64,000 nucleotides of DNA, taken from assembly GCA_949987565.1 (NCBI GenBank), contig OX465109.1, positions 12,230,509-12,294,508 on the forward strand. Direction: 5' to 3'. Below, in pieces: positions 45,701 through 57,700 of the stretch. The first letter of the stretch is position 1. Each line of letters starts with the position of its first letter. The translations under genes and the position numbers were made by a program. The notes beneath the pieces are model-generated. The model was not told where the DNA came from. It did not search any database and saw nothing but the letters and a program-made list of their open reading frames with translations. This DNA is from Luidia sarsii (taxonomy: Eukaryota; Echinodermata; Asteroidea; Paxillosida; Luidiidae).

Positions 45701-48700
45701 TTCGTGGCAAAAGGAAAGAAGGGAAAAGGGGAACAAACTTTGATCCTGTCCTACATGTACATGCACAATGTACATGTAGTAGTGGCCCCTTGTTTTTGGA
45801 GACAATGCACAGGAACACGAGGAAAGGTGTTTGTATTCTACATGTACATTGTACATGTAGGTTCAGTTACATGTACATGTATACTGTACAATGTGTACAG
45901 GGCATTTCCATGGTGACTCGCGTTACATTTTAGTCTATTTTTAAACATTTATAACCACATATCTACTGAAATGTAGTAGTACAAAAATCCACTTCTTTTG
46001 TGTAGATACCTACTGACACTAGGTATACACTAACACTAACAAAACATGATCTCAACTGATAACAATACTTTAATTGTCGTCTAATTATACCGTGACTCGC
46101 GTTACACAAAAAGGAAAGCAGTAAAATCAACTTGGGTTTAAATCAAATTTCTCCTCAAACTATGAATTGGATAAAACAATGAATAGTTATCAGAAGCTCA
46201 CAACCCTATATCATTTCTACATCTCCTAAAATGAAATACATTTCCCAACCAATTTAGAAAAAAATGATAATTAATTGATGTGACTCGCGTTACCGTGACT
46301 CGCGTTACATCAAAATTACCATAGACTATGTACACACTACCTTGATTCTATATGTTTACATAGTTATAATTTTCAGGTTTGGAGTGAAGTGAGAAGATAA
46401 ACAGTTGGCAAATCAACAAACAGCATTTTCATATGATGAATGATACAAGATTTACTTCAAAGAATTGGTGCAGTACCATCCCTCCCAAAAAAATTGTTGG
46501 TAAATGGGTTATTTTGAATGAATACGACATTGCCACGTATGTTTGATCAAACACGCTTCAAGACAGGAAGTTGTAATGGCCGGGATGGTTGACTGTGAAT
46601 GGCAGCTTCACTCCCCTCACCAGTTTCTCATGGGTATAAAATTTCAACTGAGACAGTGGGCCACTTCCTACCATGGTATGTTGGCCAGCTGGCGCCATGA
46701 CACAAACTTGGTAATCACCATTTACAGTTTTTTTGACTTCCCCTGGATAACATTTTCCCACGTACACATGCACAACATAAACCACCAGTCTCATACAGCA
46801 ATATCATCAGGCTTATTGTCAGCTTCAGGTACCCTGGTGCATGGAATTGTGGGAAAATGATTGTGCTGCCCTCTATTTAAAGGCCAATAAACATTACAAA
46901 ACAATAGGCACTGATGAGAAGATGACAAGCACTGGAACTACTGTGACTCGCGTTACCCTACCTCTAAGAAATGCTGTGACTCGCGTTACATGTGACTCGC
47001 GTTACCAACTTTCAGCGGCAGAAGCATTATCCTAGGTAGATAACCTAGGGTTTTTGTTGGTGTAATTTGGTTTGCTGCACCTTGAAGGAGGAGATTTAAA
47101 ATTGACAAACTCAATACCCCTGGGGTTTTTGTATACAGTTAACTTTGTGTGTAAAATGTGACTCGCGTTACATTGTCACAACCAACTGATTTAGCGGGTT
47201 TATCCTGAAAAAGCTAGAACAGAAAAGACATTTTTGTCATAAAATGTAATGAGAGAAAGGTCTCATGAAACTATCTCCAAATTTTAACTCACCATGAATA
47301 TTAAAATGGGGTTGTTTAGAGAGAATGAGTAACAGCTCTTTTATGGGTCATAATTTACATGTAATAATTACCACACATAATGTTCAAAAGGCGAAATTTC
47401 CACTTAAAAGTCAAGCAAAGATTAGTTATGGACTTTTCTCCATAACTTTAGTCAATATGCTGTTGGAAAAATACCACCAAATTAAGAAACTCAGTGAATT
47501 TTTTTTAGTCCATTTTCCCTTTTTCCATGGAAATGCCCTACATGTACTACATGTACATGTACTGTATGGCTATCTCTCTGATGGAGTATAACTACACACT
47601 TTTTCAAGTACATTGTACATGTACATGTGTGTGCATGTACTATACATGTATACTATTATGTACATGTCATGTACATGTCATGTACATGTACATGTACATG
47701 TATAGTATACAGTACATGTATGTATGCATGCATCTTCAATTTAGAGGCGAACTGTACAAGTACACATGTACGATATGTAAAGGTACATGTACCCGGTATA
47801 CAGTATATTTTGTGATACCTGTACATGTACACATACATCCATGTGATATGTACTACACACTGTACACGTGTATTGTACACTGGCGTGAAAGTACAAGTGT
47901 GAAAGGTCAGCCCTTAACCTTGATCACTGATCTGATGACTAACATACTGTACAGTACATGTACATGTACATGTACATGTACAATGACATTGTACAGTACA
48001 TTGTACACATGTACAGCACAATGGTGAGCACAATGCACATGTACAGCACATGTACCGGTACAATCATGTCGCCATAGCCAACATTATCATGAATCACATG
48101 AATCACATTTGTAAAGACGGAAATCAGCATCACTTCATGGTGTTAACTTCAAAGACATTGGTACAGGTATCTTTATTTCGAAACACAGCTGCACCAATGG
48201 ATTCGTCACTTCATAGAAACACCAATGCTGTGGGTGTAGTGTACAGTACATGTACATGTACAGTGTAGTGTATACATGTACATGTACATGTGTACATGTA
48301 CATGTACACATTCATGTACGGATGCGAATCTAGTCAGTGACTTGACCTACATGTACATGTAAGATACCGGGTAATAGGTTGAATACAGGTCTCCACAGGG
48401 AAATTGTAATTTTAGGTGTATACAGGTCTCCACAAGGTTTTCATGAAACTGATATTTGCACAGAAAGCATACTGCCTATCAAAAATTACTATGGGCTATC
48501 CACTGTAATGTAAGTTGAGTCACTCACACACACACACGTGTACGATATTTTGTAAGGCATTGTGAAATCAAACCCAAGGCTCACAGTGAATTATGTACAT
48601 GTACTACAGTTTATTAAGTTACATCACACTGAACGTTAACCCGATTTTAATGGAAAATCAACCGATGCAGCAACTGAAGAGAAGTGGAGGCCGGGCGTGG

Positions 48701-51700
48701 TTCATTCTGCCCTGATTATACTCAAAACAATTTCTGTGTGCTTGCTGTAATCTCAAAGGAATTACATGTGCAGTGCCCATACTGTGCATGCCTATCATTA
48801 CAATACCGGTATATCTGGGTCACCATCATGACCAAGGGAAGTGAAAATACATGTACATGTACATGCATACTGTACCCCAAATCCTAACATAATAACAGTT
48901 AAAGCACAAAAATATGACACAAAGGAGAAGTGAATTTGTTGGGGGCTTATACATGTACATGTACATGTATTATAATGAAATGAATATTAGTCTCTTTTTT
49001 ACAAGGTTACAATGTAAATGTAATTCTGATGGGCATGACATTCAATTGTTTCAATTCAGATTCAATTGTTTAGTGTGGTGTACATAATGACATGGACCAT
49101 GTGTACAAGTACATGTACCTATACGCGTACAGTACACGTACATCATGTACAAATTATGCAAAACAAACACATACACATGTACATGATATTGCACAATGAG
49201 TGTACGTGTAATACATGTACTGTACATGTACGGTACATACATGTACACAATTCTGTATATAATACCCGGTACACACACATGTATAGTATACTGTGTACAA
49301 TGGAATATATTGCAAACTTCTACATGTACGTACAGTATGTAAAATAACAATTGTAGCTGTTACAATCCCAAGTGAAACCTTTCTCAAAGACAGAACAAGG
49401 ACAGAAACCGCTATCTAAAATTTGATTGAAAATAAATCCCAGGAAGGCAACCTTGAACATTATTTATTTATTTTATACTGACTTTCAATCCTAGCCAAAC
49501 CTTTCTCAATGACCTTTCTGTGCCTTTGAGAAAAGTCCTGCTTGGGTGGACATATCATCTGGCCCTACAAATATTTGAGATCTGAATTTGGAAATTCAAG
49601 AACACAACTAAGCAGAGTAAACAGCGAGTCTTTCCTAGCTGACATTTTTGTCCCCTTTGACCACAGAGTTACTCAAGGGCAGTCTTCTCAATCTCATTAA
49701 TCAAGTCGGGCTTTTTATGACTTTTTTCCATCATTCTTTACAAAGCAGTGACTCATCTCCTGTCACAGAACCTTCTGACAAAATAAAGAGGGAATGGGAC
49801 AAATACACGAGAAAGAGATGACAACAAAAATACATGAGAAAGAGAGACAAAAATGACGGCAAATTGAATTTATTCATAAACTTCCGTCGCAAGCTGCCAC
49901 GCCAAGGTTCAGGCAATTACATGTACAGTACTGTAACTCGAGTGATTTCTCCAATTTCCGAAAAAAACAATTGAGAATTACTGCAGTTGTTTTGGGAATG
50001 GGCTCAGTATTTCATTGTAAATCTGGCCCTAATTTTGCCCAAATTACAGAACCACAGCACAAACTGACCTCCATGTTTACCCAAAATAGCCAAATTTGTG
50101 TAGTCAAAGCAAGTCATGCCAATCTGCTTCATCAAGCCCACAACTCTCTCTCTCTATTTCTGTCTCTCTCTCTAGTCAGTTGGCATGCACTGCACCCCAG
50201 TGACGTGGATGTGATCATGCCAACCTTCGCTATTACATGTACATTGTAGCTGTCACATTACAACTGAGCAACTCAGCCCTTGTCTTCTTTTATAACTTTA
50301 ATCCAAGATGTTGCTGGTATTCCTCGATAGCTTTATTTCTTTAACCTGGATAAGTTTATCTCATTAAATACATGTACAGGTATGCCCACACAATCTTTTT
50401 ATTTTCATATATTATTACAATACAAAGCACTAATTTTGAATCAAGCTTTCCCCAGACCCACTGATTTGTGGTTTCTTTAATTATTTCCATGAAAGACTGT
50501 AGAATAGTGTCTCATTTCGAAAGCATCGACTTTCTAATAGTGTGCCTGTTTCATTGCTTGTTTCCCAGCCATTACTATTAGAAAAACACATGCCTCCGAT
50601 ATTCGAGGTTTAAGCACTACACACCATGCTAACAGAATGTGCAGTCAAATACATTACAGTATCTTGAATCTTGGATTATACAGTACAGTACATTACGTGT
50701 GTACGTGATCCTCTGTCCTGGCTCAGAAAGTCACGGATGAGCTTCAATGGAGAGGCTTTCAAGTGGCCTTTGAGAAAGCGCAGGAGATTTGTCTCTAGAA
50801 GTGGTCTACTTTCCTCTCCCTCCCCAAAGAATTTTAAGTTAAAAGTTGGTGTTTTTTTTAATACACAGGGTATGGTAATGTACTGTACATGTATGCATTG
50901 CATATATAGGCCATGTACAGATTTCATGCAGTTTTCAAAATGAGCTAAATAAATCAACCCCTTTCTGGAATGTAGAGGGCCTGGCATATCGATTCTCACA
51001 TTTTTCTGCCTCCTTTTTTCCTGTCTGTCTGTGTTTTTGTTTGTTTTTAGTTATAAAGTTTGTTCAAACATGTTAAAGAGCCAATTGGTTACCGGTAGCT
51101 GGGCCAGTTACCGGTAGGCCTTCAACCTGAGCATATGAGACCATTTGAAAGGCTTGTTTTAACCCCACAGCCACTGCCAAACATGTACGAATGAATCTGA
51201 ATTTCCAATAAAACCCTAACCCAGCTGACTCCAACAGAAGCCAACAAATGTGGGGTCTGTTGTCCTCTGTTGGGTTCATCAGTGTAGAGTACTTACTAAA
51301 AAACTGTGTTGATGATTGTTGGGGTCAGCATGGTTTTCTGGCCTTGCAGCCACACAATGAAGATACCAGTAGTCAAAAAAATCTATAGAAAGGCCCAAAA
51401 ACAAAGGGCCTAGTAAGGGAAAGACCCCAAAGAAAAGGCTCAAGAGAAAAGGCACAACAGAAAAGACCCAAAAGAAAAGGCCTAACAATTGCCTGTTACT
51501 TGAGTGTGTTGGGATCAACACTGTACAATACAGTTGGATTTTGTTGGGCCTGGGATTGTTTACAAAGTTACTGCAATATTACCATCATTGCAGGACCCTG
51601 CTGAACCCAACAATATCCACCGTTGGGTACTGTTGGGATCAGCAGGCTTCACACTTTCATGCTTGTTGGATACTGTTGGGATCAGCATGGCTAAAAGTGA

Positions 51701-54700
51701 GGGGGATAGGGTTGGGGGAAATAAAGTTGATACATTACATGTATGTGGTACAGTAAATGTACACTACAGTACAAACTGTACTGTACATTGATGCATGACA
51801 AAGTGCAAGTTACAAAATATCACATGATGCATATCACAATGTACACAACCTTGATTGGCAGACCTCTTCTGCATGGTAAATGCATCACTAACCACGTGCG
51901 GAAAGGTGAAAGCACTGACTGGCTAGTAAATACATTGTGTGTGTGTACATGTAATGTAGAAACATAGTGAACAGAACTACATGTACATGTACCGGTACAT
52001 GTATTTGTCCCGCATAGTGCCAAAAGAACCGTTACTGTACTGTAAGCGAATGTAAAATCATTATCCACTAGATCATGCTGAGCAATGTACATGTGTACAT
52101 GTACATGTAATTAAGTGTATCATGTACATACTACATACATGTGTAGTATATTTGAAGTCAACCCTCCTTGCCCGTAAACCCCACTCTATATATACACAGT
52201 AAATACTACATATAGCGTTGCAACATCCCGATTATTTTCAAAAGAGGGAACAAGTGTCGCTGAACCGGTCAGGAACCGGTGTCCCGATTTTCTTCAACCA
52301 TCATTCATCATTCAGCACACGCTGACACCCGGTACAATGTTTTTCTTACCCACTATATTCCGGGTGTCGGTGATCCGGATCACCGACAAACGCCTGTTTC
52401 TACTCAGTACGGAAAAGGCGGGTGTCGCCCACAATCGACCTTCGTCCAGGGTAGACCGGACGTGCAGAATGAATCGGGTCACGCCGCAGGTCAAAGCAAG
52501 GAATTCACTACTTCTGTTGCATTTCCAGCACACCCGGCAACCAGCAACCGCGTGTGTTTCTACTGCGAGTGTGACCCGAAGACACCCGGCAAGATCCACC
52601 TCAATAGGTGGTTGTTGGTGAACGTTTGGTTGCCGGATGACGTTCGGAAAATTTGACGCCCGGTTGTGTTTCTACTGGACACTCCACCCAGAAACACCCG
52701 AAGACGCACGGAGACACCCGGCAACCTTTCGTCAGTAGAAACACGCTGATTGGCAAACCTCTAACTCTATAAGGAATAGCGTGTGCTCCAAATTCATGGT
52801 TGTAAATTTGTAACATCTTTTTTTCATCATAAATATCGTGAGTTGTCAATAAACTACTGATGCTGTGATTTGTCTCATATATTCCCTCACTGAAATTTGT
52901 TTGCAGCCTTCAGCACCCTTTATATCACGGCCAAAAAAAAAATTATTCACATTTCTTTCCCGAAAATGCACTTTGAATGACACTCCACTTTCGTGACGTC
53001 ACTAAGATCAATATTCATGAGGCAAGCTTGGAGGGAATGTCCCACACACGCCTGATAGACATTCAGCTGTGTTTGAATAAATTTATATTTTTTCACGAGG
53101 AGCAAAATCACCATCGTCATCACTGGGGCAACAAATTGACAAAAAAGAGTTCAATTCCGACGACCAACCCCGCAAACACGTGTTAACGATGGCTCTCGCC
53201 AGCTAATATGCTTAGTCGTTACGCGCTGTTCGGTCGTAATTGCGCGCTGTCCAATCAACAGAGGCACATACGTGTACAGGTACAGTACTGTATGTACATG
53301 TACAGTACTGTATGTACATGTACAGTGTACAATGTACATGTACACGTGTATAAATGAACAGTAATGTACATGAACAGTGTGCATGAACATAATGTGCATG
53401 AAATGAATAGTGCGCGAACACTTGTAATGTACATGTACAATGTATTTTAACATACTGTTTGGTGCAAACAGACAGACAAAAGAGAGACAGAGAACAAAAG
53501 GCAAGGCCAGCGAGTAAGGAGAAGAGAGCCCAAAGGAAGATCAAATGAAGAAAAGGATGAGGTACTAAATGATCAAAGGGATTGACCAAAGAAAGGGGGA
53601 GCCTATGGAGGTCCTATTGATAGTCAGGTCCCTTTCCCTTCTTACAGTACACGTACATGTACTGTACATTGTACATTGTGTGCATCACACCTTCTAGTCT
53701 GCAGGCACTTGGCACCATTGGTCTACAGCTTTGAAATTGAATAAGGCGTGGTATTAGTCATTCCCCTCATAGATGCTGAGGCAGTGGGACGATCGCCTGC
53801 TTCTATGCCTAACATCCTAAGGCATTTCAGCCACTGAAGCCCTGTAGTGTATCTCTTAGCCATGTTAGCAGCGTACGTAACGTGTACATGTAGGCCTACG
53901 TATAAAGTACACGTATACATGTACATGTACATGTACATGCACTTTTGTATACTTTGTTTTGTACAGTGTACACATGTACAATGTACATGTATATGTACAC
54001 GTACCGGTACAGTGTATAAAATGTCCATGCTACCATTATAGGCAGACCTGTACTGCTACCACATGGACCTGTACCAGACCTGTAAAAATGGACACGCACA
54101 TACATGTAATTACATGTACACATGTACAAGTACCGGTATACATGTACACGTACGATGTTGAGTGTGCATGGAGTTCCACTGGGAATATTTACACAGGTTA
54201 GATGGGCAAGGATATTGTTAGTATTTATTTACATGTATTATTACATAATGAATACATTACATACTGTACATGTGTACACTATACCATATGTATACATACA
54301 GTTTACATGTACATCCACCTACATGTACATGTACTAGTACTACATGTACATGTACAATATTACTTCATCTACCTGTACGTTTACACATGTACACAATACA
54401 TGAACCTGTAGCATACATGATCATTACATTGTAATGTACATGTGTACATGTATATTAATGTACACATGTGCATGTACATGTACATGTACAGTACAAGTAT
54501 AATGTACACGTGTGTACATGTATACAGGTGAAGCTCTGCTCAGTACACTACAGGTAGTTTTAGGCATGGAGGTTTTAGGTCATTAGGGCATTGTGCTCAG
54601 ATGGACATTTTACAGCTCAGCAAAACCCACTTACTGGTACCCACAACTACACAAGGGGTAACAAAAACCACAAGGAAATAGAATGATCAGAGGAATGTGC

Positions 54701-57700
54701 ATGTACAGTGTACATGTATATATGTACTACTGTACATGTAAGTACATGTACATGTACTACATGTACATGTACTACATGTACATGCTACATGTATTGTACA
54801 TCATGTGACCTTGGTTGTCAGACTATTGCCTATTACGCTATTGGCTTATGCATTGGCCAGCTGTAATAAATATTATATTTTTTTTGACGGTCCAGACATT
54901 CACATCCTACATGTAGATGGACCTTTCTCACAGGTACATGCATGTACATGTACAGGTATACATGTAGATGTAGAAAGGCTAATTTATGAAACATGTTTAT
55001 GCAGGAACTATGCTCTTCAGTCATGCTGCAATCCAAGCGTACATCTTTAGCCCGGTCATTCCTTTTTTAACATTTTTGGATTTCGACCGTCGTACAAGGA
55101 CTACAGTGAATGCATACAGTGTGTGTATAATACAAAACTGTGCATTATCAGCCATTTTGAAACAAACAAACATGTTCAACTTATTTAATCAATTCAGGGG
55201 CATTTTGCGAGCGGCAGTTTCCCGAACAGCTCACACTCGTTTTTGCTGCGGTGTACACAAAATGTACGTGTAGGTTACCCGGTACTCGCTTCAAGGTATA
55301 CATGTAACAGTCATCAGGTCAGAGGTCGCACACGTCATACGGTACCAAGAGTCTCGGACAGTTGTTCCTGCCTTCCTGGTTCCGTTTCGGCCGCACCCCA
55401 AAAAGTGGGCAAGAATTTCTCTTTCCGGCAGACATCTGCGATGAATCATATACCGGAAGACTTGAAAGGAGAGCTCTTGAAAACCCAGAGTAGGCGTCGC
55501 AGCACCATGTACTTCACAGGGCGATGACCTGTGCGCGCACCACAAAACAGCAAATAGCCGTCAAGCGGGATATACCGTACGTCACGGGACTAAACGCTGA
55601 TTGGTCGAGGCGGCACGTTCTGATTCCGAACCTGGCGGAGACGTTGACAAGACATTTTCAGACAGTATTTGGGTGAGTTTCTGCCCGTTTTTCAGAAAAA
55701 TATTTTACCCACGATGTTTTGAGTTATCTGACCACATTCAGTAATAATCAGTATACATTTGGGATCAAGTCCATGTCCTTAGATTTTGTGTGCTGATTTT
55801 CAAAAGGCTGGAAAAAGGGAGTGATTGGGACAGTAGTGTTTCAAAAATGGTAAAAACACGAACTTCGGTCTAATTTTGTACATAGCGGTCCGTAACCCTC
55901 AGGTCTCCGACCTTCGGGAGGATGAGGGTTACGGTTACCGCAACTACATGTACACATGTAGGTGCATGGGACAGTTTCACAAATGTTTTCGGGATAAAAC
56001 CTGGGGGAAACTTTCGGTCCGGGCCCGGGGGTAGCCATGGAGTCGAACACATTGTTATTTGTTCGCATTTCCCTACTGAAAATCTTGGACCCTACTATCG
56101 CCCAACCCCTAATTTTGTTTTCAATGGGTGATTGTAAGGGTCCAAGTTACTCGACCGGGGATTCTCAAGCAAATGGGAAACCATGCACATGATGGCATCC
56201 CTCAAAAAGATCAAAAATTCGTCCAAATCTCTTCCCTTCCACTGTTCCAGCAGACCAGCACAACCGATATCCATTATTTATTTAACTATTTCTTTGATCT
56301 CTCCCTACTAGCTTCACTCTTTGTCCTTTGTTTCTCATCCGTGTCCTATTCACTCTCTCCCCCTTCCTTCGTGTACATGTATCTGTTTTGTCCTTGTCAC
56401 TCTGCCTTTGAGAAAGGTCCTGCTAGGATCGAAACGTCAGGCCAACTAAATTTTAGATTTACATTTTGGTAATATTACTTAATATTCAGTAAGCAGTTTG
56501 CAACATTTTTGTATATCACCTTAACTTATTTCATTGTACATTAATTTATCAAATTAGTGTTTTATTTAAATTCATATCTACATGTACCTGTAACTGGCAT
56601 TTTGTTTGCTGTGGATGAGATTAATAAGAATAATAAGAATAAGAATTATGTGATGTAGACCGACAGCTCAACCTTTGTTTGTGGTCATTTGATTTGGAGC
56701 ATTACATGAACGAAAAAGGGACCTTCTGTTGGCATTTTGCCAGATTAAAACACCATATCGCAACCTATTTTAATACCATTATTAATTACAAACAGCAATG
56801 CCTTCTTAAAACATGATACAGTTACACGGTACAGACTAGACACAGTGTACATGCATAGTTTAGTAGTTTACTAGTTAGTACATGTATGGAGTACATTGTA
56901 CATGTAGCCTGTAGGTCTAGGGTGAACATGGCGAATAATTAAATGTAGGCCCTAAAAAATGTAGGCCCTACAATACACTGCACGGTCATGATACACAACA
57001 TTATATTGTGTCATTTTACTTAGTTTTACAGTGTATCATTTCCTTGATCATTGATGAAAATGTTTAGACAAGAATAACTGTAACTTTATTTGTAAGTGTA
57101 ACTAAAACCTTAGGCTTAAGATTTACGCAGTGGCTGTTGTTACGGCAGTCGTCCGTGTGGTTCCCTGACTTGATTGTATTTCGTCAGCATTGCAGGCTGG
57201 TTGAACCAGTCTATTAGCTGATAGTCTGGTTCCAAGAGCTAAACATCCTGACAATTACTGTGAAGTCAGGGAACCACACGGACGACTGCTGCAACAACAG
57301 CCACTGCGAATAATTAAATGTAGGCCCTAAAAAATGTAGGCCCTACAATGCACTGCACGGTCATGATACACAACATTATATTGTTGTCATTTTACTTAGT
57401 TCGCAGTGGCTGTTGTCACGGCAGTCGTCCGTGTAGTTCCCTGACTTGATTGTATTTCGTCAGCATTGCAGGATGGTTGAACCAGTAATAGTATTAGCTG
57501 ATAGTCTGGTTCCAAGAGCTAAACATCCTTACAAATACTGTGAAGTCAGGGAACCACACGGACGACTGCCGTAACAACAGCCACTGCATACTTAGTTTTA
57601 CAGTGTATCATTTCCTTGATCATTGATGAAAATGTTTAGACTAGAATAACAAGTGTAACTAAAGCCTTAGGCTTGAGATTTATTACTGCGGCGGGCCTGA

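Larger units (their letters stand above)
43545..55320. repeat. GTACAT-rich palindromic low-complexity tract in CERS intron 1
   Basis: Long runs of (ACATGT/TACATG)n and scattered GTACATGTAC, ACCGGTAC and TGTACAGTAC words, densest at 43.7-45.2, 47.5-48.4, 49.1-49.35 and 53.3-54.8 kb. The hexamer is its own reverse complement, so both strands read alike and single strands can fold back. Open frames here are Tyr/Met/Cys/Thr/His-Val dipeptide artefacts. Other elements within the tract are listed separately. Confidence 0.9.
56932..57682 (+). repeat. Tandem duplication flanking and containing MITEs
   Basis: Unit A, 56932-57125 (CGAATAATTAAATGTAGGCC to AGGCTTAAGATTTA), recurs as 57307-57682. The second unit is interrupted by a MITE. 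The first MITE sits at the junction. Confidence 0.85.
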
